A DNA stretch of 64,000 bases. It comes from Pseudonocardia kunmingensis. Lineage in GTDB: Bacteria > Actinomycetota > Actinomycetes > Mycobacteriales > Pseudonocardiaceae. Position numbers and translations under genes: made by a program. Of this stretch, positions 1-7,030 are shown one piece after another; positions within the stretch are counted from its first letter, which is position 1, and every line of letters starts with the position of its first letter. The notes beneath the pieces were generated by a model. That model did not search any database. It saw only the letters and a list, made by a program, of their open reading frames with translations, and was not told the DNA's origin. Where the stretch lies: positions 682,001-746,000 of the forward strand of contig NZ_VFPA01000003.1 in NCBI RefSeq assembly GCF_006716445.1. Direction: 5' to 3'.

Positions 1-1
1 G

Positions 2-127
2 CCCGACGGCTTCGAGGGGCCGGGCCTGCTGATGATCCACGCCTGCATGGACGCGATCGAGGTGTCGCGGGAGCCCGACGGCACCACGATGCTGCTCACC
101 AGCGCGAAGGTGCCCCCGCTGCGCTAG
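2..127 (+). CDS. C-terminal end of an RsbW-like (HATPase_c_2) ATP-binding regulatory protein, partial
   Basis: Only the last 41 codons are present; the gene enters from the left edge and stops at TAG 125-127. The fragment carries GPGLLMIHACMD followed by a short beta strand and GTTMLLT. This resembles the G2 box and final strands of GHKL-type anti-sigma/serine kinase domains (typically GRGLxLMRALMDEVEV then GTTVxLxR). Such proteins bind ATP and usually control sigma factors through anti-anti-sigma partners in the cytoplasm. It is convergent with nadD, with 12 bp between the stops. The family call rests on one short motif, so other GHKL ATPases remain possible. Confidence 0.55.
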   Translation, partial: PDGFEGPGLLMIHACMDAIEVSREPDGTTMLLTSAKVPPLR

Positions 128-139
128 TGAGCCCCGCCA

Positions 140-724
140 CTAGTCCCGGTAGAGCCGTCGCTTGGAGATGTACTGCACCACCCCGTCGGGCACCAGGTAC
201 CAGACCGGGCGGCCCTGCTCGACGCGGCGCCGGCAGTCGGTCGACGAGATCGCCATCGCCGGCACCTCGACGAGGCTGACCGCGCCGTCGGGCAGGTGGT
301 CGTCGTCGAGGGTGTATCCGGGGCGCGTGACGCCGACGAAGTGCGCGAGGCGGAACAGCTCGTCCAGCTTCTGCCAGGTCAGGATCTGCGCCAGCGCGTC
401 GGCGCCGGTGATGAAGTACAGCTGGGCGTCGGGGTGTTCGGCGTGCAGGTCGGTGAGCGTGTCGGCGGTGTAGGTCGGCCCGGGGCGCTCGATGTCCACG
501 CGGCTCACCGAGAACATCGGGTTGGACGCCGTGGCGACCACCGTCATCAGGTAGCGGTCCTCGGGCCTGCTCACCGTGCGCTCGGACTTCTGCCACGGCT
601 GCCCGGTGGGAACGAAGATCACTTCGTCGAGCCCGAACCGGTCCGCCACCTCGCTGGCGGCGACCAGGTGACCGTTGTGGATCGGGTCGAACGTACCGCC
701 CATGACCCCGATCTTGCGCTCCAT
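140..724 (-). CDS. nadD: Nicotinate-nucleotide adenylyltransferase
   Basis: Transfers AMP from ATP to nicotinate mononucleotide to make deamido-NAD, the penultimate step of NAD synthesis in the cytoplasm. The 194-residue product has the nucleotidyltransferase signature GGTFDPIHNGH at residues 9-19 (the HxxH is H16/H19) and the C-terminal ISSTDCR motif at 159-165. Length is normal for NadD. I chose ATG 724 over GTG 727 because a TAGGCT box (731-736, minus strand) lies 7 nt upstream of 724, the spacing expected for a leaderless transcript. In Actinobacteria nadD normally follows proA and precedes rsfS. Here neither is adjacent: proB lies 16 kb away, and a plus-strand gene occupies the rsfS position. 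Confidence 0.95.
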   Translation of the reverse strand: MERKIGVMGGTFDPIHNGHLVAASEVADRFGLDEVIFVPTGQPWQKSERTVSRPEDRYLMTVVATASNPMFSVSRVDIERPGPTYTADTLTDLHAEHPDAQLYFITGADALAQILTWQKLDELFRLAHFVGVTRPGYTLDDDHLPDGAVSLVEVPAMAISSTDCRRRVEQGRPVWYLVPDGVVQYISKRRLYRD

Positions 725-765
725 CACCGAAGCCTAAACGGCCCGATCGGACGGGCGGGGCCAGG

Positions 766-1350
766 TCAGGCGCCTGCACCCGCAGCCAGCGCATCGGCGA
801 GGAATCGGAGCTCGCGGTGCATGGCCTCCTGCCCGTCGTCGGCGTGCCGGGCGACCGAGTGCCGGTAGCTGACGGCCGAGGCGAGCAGCTGGGCGGCGCA
901 GTCGACGTCCGCGACGGGGCAGCCGTCCGGGCGCGCCGCCGCGACGACTGCCCGGATCTGGGCGACCATCCGGTCGAAACGGGCCTGCAGCGCGTCGAGG
1001 ACGGCCGGGTGCGTGTCCGCCTCCCGCCACAGCAGGTGCGACAGCACGGCGGACGTGTCGAGCGCGCGGTCGAAGGCGTCGACGAGCCGGTGCAGGCTGG
1101 CGGCGACATCGCCGGGAACCACGACGCGGTCCGGGTCGATCCGGTCGTCGGGCAGCCGCTCGACCAGCGCGGAGAGCAGGTCCGGCTTGCGCTTGAAGTA
1201 GTAGTGGACGAGGCCCTTCGGCACCTCGGCGCGCTCGGCGATCCGCGAGGTGGGAGTGGCGTCGAAGCCGGACTCGGCGAAGAGCTGCTCGGCCGCGGCG
1301 AGGATCCGCTCACGCGCGCCCGGCTCGTCCGGTGCCGCCGTCTCCGCCAT
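766..1350 (-). CDS. TetR/AcrR family transcriptional regulator
   Basis: A 194-residue one-domain repressor. The N-terminal helix-turn-helix (about residues 12-58) reads ILAAAEQLFAESGF, then VPKGLVHYYFKRKPDLL, the classic TetR recognition helix; the rest is the all-helical ligand/dimerisation domain. Start ATG 1350 is preceded by GGAGGAGC (strong ribosome binding site). A TACAGT -10-like box (1375-1380, minus strand) would give a short leader of about 18 nt. The nearest gene that could be its target is the SPW protein gene upstream on the same strand, but the two are separated by a strong hairpin. The ligand and target are unknown. Confidence 0.9.
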   Translation of the reverse strand: MAETAAPDEPGARERILAAAEQLFAESGFDATPTSRIAERAEVPKGLVHYYFKRKPDLLSALVERLPDDRIDPDRVVVPGDVAASLHRLVDAFDRALDTSAVLSHLLWREADTHPAVLDALQARFDRMVAQIRAVVAAARPDGCPVADVDCAAQLLASAVSYRHSVARHADDGQEAMHRELRFLADALAAGAGA

Positions 1351-1380
1351 GTGCTCCTCCACCCCTCCCCGGTCACTGTA

Positions 1381-1425
1381 CGAGCGGCCCTCCCGTCCGA
1401 GGAACCTGGACGGAAGGGCCGCTCG
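1381..1425 (-). terminator. Stem-loop terminator behind the SPW gene
   Basis: Two 18-nt arms (1381-1398 and 1408-1425) are complementary except for one position, around a 9-nt loop. It sits just after the SPW stop and abuts the promoter of the downstream tetR, so it probably insulates the two units. No clear U-tract follows, which is usual in high-GC actinobacteria. Confidence 0.7.
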
Positions 1426-1445
1426 TGGCCACTCGGTGCTCGCCG

Positions 1446-1805
1446 TCAGTGGCTGCCGGCCAGCCCCCGGTGCTCCGCGTTGGCGGACGGGAGGGCCGCC
1501 AGGCCCACCGCGACCGTCAGCACACCCGCGACCCAGGACGTCCAGGACGCGCCGGCGAGGTCGGCGTAGCCGAACACCCACGGCGAGATGAACAGCAGGG
1601 CGCCGAGCACCGCGTGCACGTACTCACTGGCCACCGAGCCCGGTTGCGCGAGCGACCACAGCGCCGCCGCCGCGATCAACACGCCGAAGACGATCAGCGA
1701 CCACATCGCGGCGCTGTCGGTGGAGACCACGATCGGCGACAGCGCGGTCAGCACACCGATCACCAGTGCCGCCCAGTCCTGCCACCGCTGCCATGCCCTG
1801 GTCAT
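1446..1805 (-). CDS. SPW repeat membrane protein
   Basis: A 119-residue integral membrane protein with about four hydrophobic segments. It carries the two half-repeats that name the SPW family: LSPIVVS near residue 22 and SPWVFGY at 74-80. The family is found mainly in actinobacteria and some proteobacteria and has no established biochemical role. Start ATG 1805 follows GGGAAGGGTG. It is monocistronic: a palindromic element lies upstream and a terminator downstream. Family assignment is firm; function is not known. Confidence 0.85.
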   Translation of the reverse strand: MTRAWQRWQDWAALVIGVLTALSPIVVSTDSAAMWSLIVFGVLIAAAALWSLAQPGSVASEYVHAVLGALLFISPWVFGYADLAGASWTSWVAGVLTVAVGLAALPSANAEHRGLAGSH

Positions 1806-1931
1806 TGCGATCACCCTTCCCTCGTGAGGAGACGCCTCCATAGTGCGCTTGACTGGCCGCCCGGTCAAGGTGGTGGAGCCGAGCGCGATGAGACCTTCGG
1901 AACACCCTGGCCGGCGAGCTCGAGCCGACCT

Positions 1932-1998
1932 CACGATCAGAACTTCGGCGCGTTCCCGGGTGGAGAACGCCCGTTCTCGCGCCGAAGGTCTGATCATG
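1932..1998. repeat. 67-nt intergenic palindrome, copy 1 (TGATC-bounded family)
   Basis: Outer arms 1935-1952 and 1978-1995 match at 17 of 18 positions; the ends read CACGATCAG and TGATCATG. The whole unit aligns without large gaps to 39874-39940, which has the same length, with the shared core CGGCGCGTTCCCG, GAxAACGCCCG and CGCGCCGA. It lies between the SPW gene and alkB-like gene and contains no plausible gene. Confidence 0.8.
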
Positions 1999-2050
1999 GC
2001 CACCCGGGGAAGGCGCCGCGAGGACCCTGCCGTACGGCTCGCGCCGCCGA

Positions 2051-2671
2051 CTAGCGCGGGTAGGCGTGGCGGAACTGGATGCTGATCCGCGGCGGAGCCA
2101 CGCGCGTCTTGGGCACCGAGTGCTGCCAGGTGCGCTGGCAGGAGCCGCCCATGACCAGCAGGTCGCCCGGGCCCGGGAGGTACCCGATGGACGGGCCACC
2201 GCCCGTCCGCCGCAGCCGGAACGGCCGCCCGGCACCGAGCGAGACCAGCGCGACGACGGCCTCGGGCAGCTCGCGCGCCACCCGGTCGCCGTGCCAGGCG
2301 ACGCTGTCGGCCCCGTCGCGGTAGAGGTTGACGCCGACCTGCGTGAACGCGACGCCGTAGCGCTCGCTCAGCACGCGGGCCATCTCGCCCAGCTCCGCGG
2401 GCGGCGCGGGCCCGTCGTCCAGGCGCCAGCGGTGGGTGAGCCGGGGTTCGCGGACGACGCGGTCGTACATCCGCACCTCCCGCCCCGACCACGGGGTCTC
2501 GCCCAGCAGCCGGCCGAAGAGCACGTCGGCTCCGCGACACCACCCCGGCGCGTGGTCGACCCACGCCCCCTCGGCGAGCTCGCGCCGGCGCAGCGCGCCG
2601 AACGCGCGATCGAGCTCGAGCGCGGGCGCGTCGAGCAGCGAGGGCTGCCAGGCGAGGTCCGGAGCGGCCAT
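2051..2671 (-). CDS. AlkB-like 2-oxoglutarate/Fe(II)-dependent dioxygenase
   Basis: Predicted oxidative DNA/RNA demethylase of 206 residues. The double-stranded beta-helix signature is complete: NLYRDGADSVAWHGD gives H127 and D129 of the HxD motif, H184 (TWQHSVPKT) is the distal iron ligand, and the PPRISIQFR segment supplies the 2-oxoglutarate-binding arginines R195/R201. It would remove alkyl adducts such as 1-methyladenine and 3-methylcytosine. Start ATG 2671 has a TAGCGT box 7 nt upstream (2678-2683), so the transcript is probably leaderless. The tetR gene 2713-3360 lies 41 bp upstream on the same strand and could co-regulate it, but no Ada-type regulator is present. Confidence 0.93.
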   Translation of the reverse strand: MAAPDLAWQPSLLDAPALELDRAFGALRRRELAEGAWVDHAPGWCRGADVLFGRLLGETPWSGREVRMYDRVVREPRLTHRWRLDDGPAPPAELGEMARVLSERYGVAFTQVGVNLYRDGADSVAWHGDRVARELPEAVVALVSLGAGRPFRLRRTGGGPSIGYLPGPGDLLVMGGSCQRTWQHSVPKTRVAPPRISIQFRHAYPR

Positions 2672-2712
2672 GCCGCCACGCTACGCCGACTCGAACACAA
2701 GTTCGATGCCGA

Positions 2713-3360
2713 TCACGCCAGCAGCCCGCGCGCCACCTTCGCGAGCGCTGCGGGGAGCGGGTCCCCGGGCGCCGCCGAGGCCAGGTCGAGCGCCGCGAGG
2801 TGCGGGTGCTCGCCCCGCGCGACGACGTGCGCGACGTACCGGGCGCTGCGCAGGGTGTCGGCGGCCGAGAGCTCGTTGCGGGTCGCCGCCGCGACCACCG
2901 CCGTGAGCATCGCCCAGGCGACGAGCTTGTCCGGACCGGGAGCCGGGTGGTCGGCGAGCACGGCGAGGACGTGCTCGGTGACGTCGACACCGTGCGGGCC
3001 GATGACCGGCCGCGTCAGAACCAGGTCGATCAGCCACGGATGGCGGCGGTAGATCTCACGGGCCTGCAGGCCGAGGTCGACCAGGTCGGCCACCGGGTCG
3101 CCGGTCGGCGCGGTGAGCCGGTACTCGGCGGCGACGTGGTCGGCCATGAGGTCGAGCAGGTCGTCGCGGGTGTCGACGTAGCGGTACAGCGACCCCGCGC
3201 CGGTCCCGAGCTCGCCCGCGACCTGCCGCATGGACACCGCGTCGAGCCCGGACCGGTCGGCGAGCCGCACGGCAACCTGGGTGATCTCCGCCCGGCTGCG
3301 CTGCGCGGGGCGCCCGACGCCGGACTTCTCCGGCCGCAGCCAGATCAGCTCCGGTTCCAT
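2713..3360 (-). CDS. TetR/AcrR family regulator (TetR_C-like ligand domain)
   Basis: A 215-residue regulator. After a basic lead-in, the helix-turn-helix spans about residues 22-66 (VRLADRSGLDAVSMRQVAGE, then GAGSLYRYVDTRDDLLDLM). The C-terminal helical domain resembles the tetracycline-repressor-type C domain (motif IYRRHPWLIDLVLTRP). Start ATG 3360 is preceded by GGAGGGGCGGGG; an in-frame ATG 13 codons upstream lacks a ribosome binding site. It precedes the alkB-like gene, which has its own promoter-like box. Regulators of this type usually control a neighbouring transporter or oxidoreductase, but none is obvious here. Confidence 0.9.
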   Translation of the reverse strand: MEPELIWLRPEKSGVGRPAQRSRAEITQVAVRLADRSGLDAVSMRQVAGELGTGAGSLYRYVDTRDDLLDLMADHVAAEYRLTAPTGDPVADLVDLGLQAREIYRRHPWLIDLVLTRPVIGPHGVDVTEHVLAVLADHPAPGPDKLVAWAMLTAVVAAATRNELSAADTLRSARYVAHVVARGEHPHLAALDLASAAPGDPLPAALAKVARGLLA

Positions 3361-3448
3361 CCCCGCCCCTCCCGCGCGTCGGCAGCGGGCCCATTCCACC
3401 AGCTGCGCTCCCGGCGATCACGCCGACCCGCGGCGCGCGGATCCGGCG

Positions 3449-4882
3449 TCACACCGGGAGGAGCGCCTCCACCACGTCGGCGAGCTGGGCCGCGGTGCGG
3501 CACTCGTGCATCGGCAGGACGTCGGCGTAGCGCAGGGCCGCCGAGTCGCCGCTGCCCCACTGCCGGCGGGGCTCCGGGTTGAGCCAGTGCGCGTGCCGGG
3601 CCTGCCCGACCAGCCGCTTCAGCACCGTGAGGTTCGGGTCGCGGTAGTTCGTGCGGGCGTCGCCCAGCACCAGCAGCGAGCTCTTCGGCCCGATCGCGTC
3701 GCCCCAGTGCTCGGCGAAGCTGCCGAACGAGCCGCCGTAGTCGCTGTGCCCGTCGAACGCGACGACGTCGGCCTCGCGCAGCACCCGCTGCATCACCCCC
3801 GACAGCTCCGCTCCGGGGTCGAACAGGTGGGTGACCTCGTCGGCGCGCTCCACGAACGCGAAGACCCGCACCTTGCTGAACTGCTCGCGCAGCGCCTGCA
3901 CCAGCAGGAGCGTGAAGTGGCTGAACCCCGCGACCGAGCCGGAGACGTCGCACAGCACCACCAGCTCCGGGCGGCCGGGACGGCGGGCGCGGTACGCGGG
4001 GCGCATCGGCACCCCGCCGGTGGACATCGAGCGGCGCAGGGTGCGGCGCATGTCCAGCTCGCCGCGCTTGGCGTGGCGACGCCGCACGGCGAGCCGCGAC
4101 GCCAGCCGCCGCGCCAGCGGGTGCACCGTGCGGCGCAGCCGGGTCAGCTGCTCGGCGTGCGCGGAGAGGAACTCGACCTGCTCGGTCTGCGTCGGCACCG
4201 CCGAACGCGCCACCTGATCGCGGCCGCGGACCTCCGCGGAGCGCCGCCGCACCTCGTCGGTGACCATCTTGCGGAACGCCGCGATCCGGTCGCGGATCTC
4301 GCGGCGGCGCACCTCGTCGGCGAACTCGGAGTCGTCATCGGCTCCCTCGCGCAGGTCGGCGAGGATCTGCGCCAGCAGCGTCTCCGGCGAGAGCACGCGC
4401 AGCGCCTGGTAGGCCGACCAGCCCGGCTGCGCGCTCGCGCCGCGCACCCCGGTGCCCGCGGCGCCGGAGCTCCCCAGCGCGTCCACGGCCGCGCGGGCCA
4501 GCTCGGCGAGCGCGGCGTTGTCGCCGGCGCGGAGCAGGTCCGCGAGCACGTCGCGCAGCGCGTCGACGTCCACCGGTCCGTCCTCGGCGTCCTCCACGCG
4601 GGGGACGTCGACCTCGCTCACGCCTGCGCCGAGTGCCGCCGGGAAGTACAGCTCGAACAGCGTGTCGAAGACCTCGCGCTGGCCGGAGCGGCGCAGGAGC
4701 GCGGCCGCCAGCCCCTCCCGCACGTGCTCGCGGTGCACCATGTCCAGGACGGCCAGCACGCGCGCGGCGTCGACCGTCTCCCCCGGCCCGACCGACACCC
4801 CGTGGCGCCGCAGCGCGCCGACGAAGTCGACCAGGTGCCCGGGCAGGCCGTGGCCCGTGCTGCGCACCGTCGTCGCGTCCAC
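3449..4882 (-). CDS. CoxE-type von Willebrand factor A domain protein
   Basis: A 477-residue protein of the CoxE/VWA family, which acts with MoxR-type AAA+ ATPases as a metallo-chaperone or remodelling pair (established for CO dehydrogenase CoxD/CoxE and RavA-ViaA). The N-terminal half is helical and charged. The VWA fold starts near residue 305 with LVVLCDVSGSVAGFS; DVSGS (312-316) is the MIDAS metal site. Start is GTG 4882; no ATG fits the frame. The partner MoxR gene lies 2.1 kb upstream on the same strand (7031-7906), separated by the decayed VapBC module, a reductase and an AraC gene, whereas the two genes are normally adjacent. The target enzyme is not in the window. Confidence 0.88.
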   Translation of the reverse strand: MDATTVRSTGHGLPGHLVDFVGALRRHGVSVGPGETVDAARVLAVLDMVHREHVREGLAAALLRRSGQREVFDTLFELYFPAALGAGVSEVDVPRVEDAEDGPVDVDALRDVLADLLRAGDNAALAELARAAVDALGSSGAAGTGVRGASAQPGWSAYQALRVLSPETLLAQILADLREGADDDSEFADEVRRREIRDRIAAFRKMVTDEVRRRSAEVRGRDQVARSAVPTQTEQVEFLSAHAEQLTRLRRTVHPLARRLASRLAVRRRHAKRGELDMRRTLRRSMSTGGVPMRPAYRARRPGRPELVVLCDVSGSVAGFSHFTLLLVQALREQFSKVRVFAFVERADEVTHLFDPGAELSGVMQRVLREADVVAFDGHSDYGGSFGSFAEHWGDAIGPKSSLLVLGDARTNYRDPNLTVLKRLVGQARHAHWLNPEPRRQWGSGDSAALRYADVLPMHECRTAAQLADVVEALLPV

Positions 4883-4934
4883 CGCCCCATCATGCCCCGC
4901 GGCGGCGGCCGCGCCGAGGGCTCCGCTCAGGGGA

Positions 4935-5180
4935 TCAGCCGGATGTCCACGTCGACATCCAGTCGGCCTCCGTGACGGGTTCGACCCTCAGCCCGAGTGC
5001 GCGCAACCTGTTGCCGGTCCGGTCGGCGTCGACGCCGTGCTGGTCCAGCTTCTGCCAGGTCTCCGACCAGGTGGCGGCGGACATGACGGCGGTCGCGAGC
5101 AGCGGCAGCACGACGTCGGACCCCGGCTCGCCGTGCAGGCCGGCCGGCAGCGCGGACGTGTCCAGGACGACCGCGGTCAT
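4935..5180 (-). pseudogene. VapC-like PIN toxin, C-terminally truncated
   Basis: An 81-codon remnant of a PIN-domain ribonuclease, normally about 125-135 residues. It keeps the first acidic site (VVLDTSAL, D7) and the second (SAATWSETWQKL, E40), then reaches ALGLRVEPVTEAD. It stops before the LGDRxCLALA-type segment that supplies the remaining catalytic aspartates. ATG 5180 overlaps the stop of the antitoxin remnant, as in intact vapBC operons. Downstream sequence shows no continuation in another frame. Loss of the last catalytic acid predicts an inactive nuclease. Confidence 0.75.
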
Positions 5181-5457
5181 CGCCCCTCGTCGCGCGCGGC
5201 CTCGGCGCGCCGGTCGGCGATGAGCTCCTCGACCACCGACCCCTCTCCGGTCCACGAGGCGGCGACGTCGCGGCGGATCCGCTCGACGAGCTGCTCGCGG
5301 GTCCCAGCACGACCCGGCCGTCCTCCACGGAGACGACCAGCGGCACGCCTGCCTCGATGCCTGCCGCGCGCCTGACCTGCGCCGGGATCGTCACCCGCCC
5401 TTGTTCGTTGGCAGGTATCTCAGCTCTCGGACTCCCAGCTGCGCTGTTCGTCCTGAG
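5177..5457 (-). pseudogene. AbrB/VapB-type antitoxin with a one-base frameshift
   Basis: The first frame encodes a swapped-hairpin AbrB domain (GRVTIPAQVRRAAG, then VPLVVSVEDGRVVLG). At about 5336 the reading must shift by one base to recover the normal antitoxin tail, which reads TREQLVERIRRDVAASWTGE and ends VVEELIADRRAEAARDEGR with its TGA (5177-5179) overlapping the vapC ATG. A single missing G in a G run would explain this. No in-frame ATG precedes the AbrB domain; GTG 5394 would start inside it. The left limit is therefore approximate. Together with the truncated toxin this is a dead type II module. A sequencing error could mimic the frameshift but not the toxin truncation. Confidence 0.7.
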
Positions 5458-5486
5458 ATGAGCGTAGGTGACTGGAACTCGCGAGG

Positions 5487-6053
5487 TCAGTCACTCGACT
5501 CGGACAGCGGCCGGTAGGTCGCGATCAGCACCCCGCTGCTGGTCGGCTTCGCGCTCACCAGCTCGAGCTTCTTCAGCGCGGCGTCGTCGGCGAACAGCTT
5601 CTTGCGGCCCTCGCCCGCGATCACCGGGTGGATCAGCAGCACCAGCTCGTCGAGCAGGTCCTGCTCCACAAGGGACCGGACGAGGCCCGGGCTGCCCGCC
5701 ACCGAGATGTCCTTGCCCTCACCGGCCTTGAGGTCCCGAACCGCGTCGGCCAGGTCCCCCTTGATCAGGGTGCTGTTCTGCCACTCGTCGACGCTGTCCA
5801 GCGTGGTCGAGGCGACGTACTTGGGCGCGTTGTTGATCCAGCTCGCGAACCCCGCGTCCTCGCCCTCGTCGACGTTCGGCCAGTAGCCGGCCCACTCCGT
5901 GTAGGTCACCCGACCCAGGAGCACCGTGTCGGCGTTCGCCAGCGCCCGCTCCATCTCGGCGCCCATCTCGGCGTCGAAGTCGAACTGCCACTGGTCCGGC
6001 GACTCCACCACACCGTCGAGCGAGATGAACGGACTCGAGACGACCCTGCGCAT
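5487..6053 (-). CDS. Dihydrofolate-reductase-fold protein (RibD C-terminal domain family)
   Basis: A 188-residue stand-alone RibD_C/DHFR-like reductase. It opens with the family pattern FISLDGVVESPDQW and then ADTVLLGRVTYTEWAGYWP, as in YyaP/YwjB-type proteins. A later ISVAGSPGLVRSLVEQDLLDE-like segment is the NADPH-binding loop region, and LIHPVIAGEGRKKLF follows. Members are putative NADPH-dependent reductases with mostly unknown substrates. Start ATG 6053 follows GGAGGGGGAG. The araC-type gene 6105-6806 is directly upstream on the same strand with 51 bp between, so the reductase may belong to that regulator's operon. Confidence 0.92.
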   Translation of the reverse strand: MRRVVSSPFISLDGVVESPDQWQFDFDAEMGAEMERALANADTVLLGRVTYTEWAGYWPNVDEGEDAGFASWINNAPKYVASTTLDSVDEWQNSTLIKGDLADAVRDLKAGEGKDISVAGSPGLVRSLVEQDLLDELVLLIHPVIAGEGRKKLFADDAALKKLELVSAKPTSSGVLIATYRPLSESSD

Positions 6054-6104
6054 GTGACTCCCCCTCCGTCTGTCGGACGCCGGAAGGTTATGGGGCAGGC
6101 GCGA

Positions 6105-6806
6105 TCATGTCTTGTACAGGAGCGACAGCGGCTCGGACGGCTCCCCGGCGCGCAGCTGACCGGCCGTCCGCCCGACGTAACGGGACAACGACCGGGCCAG
6201 GTGGGGGTGGTCGAAGTACCCGAGCCGGTGGACGACCTCGGGCGTCGGCACGCCCTCCTGGACGAGCACCGCCGCCCGCCGCGCCCGGTCGATCTGGCGG
6301 ACGGCGCCCCGGGTGAGGCCGGTCGTGGCCAGGAAGCGCCGCTGGACGGTCCGCTCGGACGCGCCCGGCGTCCGTCCGTCGAGCACCGCGGCGACGACGG
6401 GGTCCCGGACCAGCACGCCCTCGTCGGCCAGCCGCCGCACGAACGCCTCGGCGTTGTCGTAGTCCGGGAGGTGCCACGCGGAGCCGTGCAGCCAGAACGA
6501 GCGGGCGAGGGCTGCGGGAACGTCGGTACCGCGACCGACGAGCCGGGCGGCGGGGAGGTGCGGCATCGACGTGCCGAGCGCGAAGCTGATCCCGAAGAAC
6601 ACCGCCTCCTCCGGGACGGGGGCCGTGTTCGCCCGCGCCTCCGGACCCTGCACACCCACGCTCATCCGACCGCGCTGCTCCCACACGACCAGGTCCCAGT
6701 GCGCCGTGGCGACCGACGTCATCCGGTCCACGCCGGTGCTGCGGCTGCGCCACACCCGCTCGACGTAGGGCGAGTCGGACGGCCGGCTCTCGATCTCCAG
6801 CCCCAT
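6105..6806 (-). CDS. AraC family transcriptional regulator
   Basis: A 233-residue protein. The C-terminal 100 residues form the AraC double helix-turn-helix: SERTVQRRFLATTGLTRGA and, near the end, VVHRLGYFDHPHLARSLSRY, a good match to the second AraC helix pair. The N-terminal part (starting SPYVERVWRSRS) matches the uncharacterised sensor domain seen in several actinobacterial AraC proteins. Start ATG 6806 is preceded by GGGAGGAGGGGGG; an upstream in-frame ATG (6875) lacks such a site. It is probably co-transcribed with the RibD-like reductase. The inducer is unknown. Confidence 0.88.
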   Translation of the reverse strand: MGLEIESRPSDSPYVERVWRSRSTGVDRMTSVATAHWDLVVWEQRGRMSVGVQGPEARANTAPVPEEAVFFGISFALGTSMPHLPAARLVGRGTDVPAALARSFWLHGSAWHLPDYDNAEAFVRRLADEGVLVRDPVVAAVLDGRTPGASERTVQRRFLATTGLTRGAVRQIDRARRAAVLVQEGVPTPEVVHRLGYFDHPHLARSLSRYVGRTAGQLRAGEPSEPLSLLYKT

Positions 6807-6856
6807 CCCCCCTCCTCCCAGCACCTGCCGTGCTCCCCCGCCGGACGCCGGGCCCG

Positions 6857-6950
6857 TGATCGACCCCAGCCGCACGTGAGAGCGGTATGCGCCACCATCA
6901 TGTACTGCTCACGGCGATCATGGCGGGTTGATCGGTCCGAGACGGACGCG
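6857..6950. repeat. Dispersed imperfect repeat shared with 47.4 kb
   Basis: 6857-6880 (TGATCG, then CCCAGCCGCACGTG) matches 47358-47380. 6929-6950 (TGATCGGTCCGAGACG) matches the reverse complement of 47401-47421. In the 47-kb copy the two halves form one palindrome; here they are separated by about 50 bp that includes the CACGGCGATCATGGCG stretch. It lies in the non-coding gap between the araC and moxR genes. Confidence 0.55.
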
Positions 6951-7030
6951 AGCGCTGCCGCCGGCACCGCCGTGTGCGACTCGGACGGATCACGAGGCCC
7001 GCCGGGCGGCAGCTTCCCCGGCCGCAGCGG

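Noticed and set aside
5327..5345. Programmed ribosomal frameshift as explanation for the split antitoxin
   Set aside because: No slippery heptamer or downstream structure is evident and the adjoining toxin is truncated, so decay is simpler.
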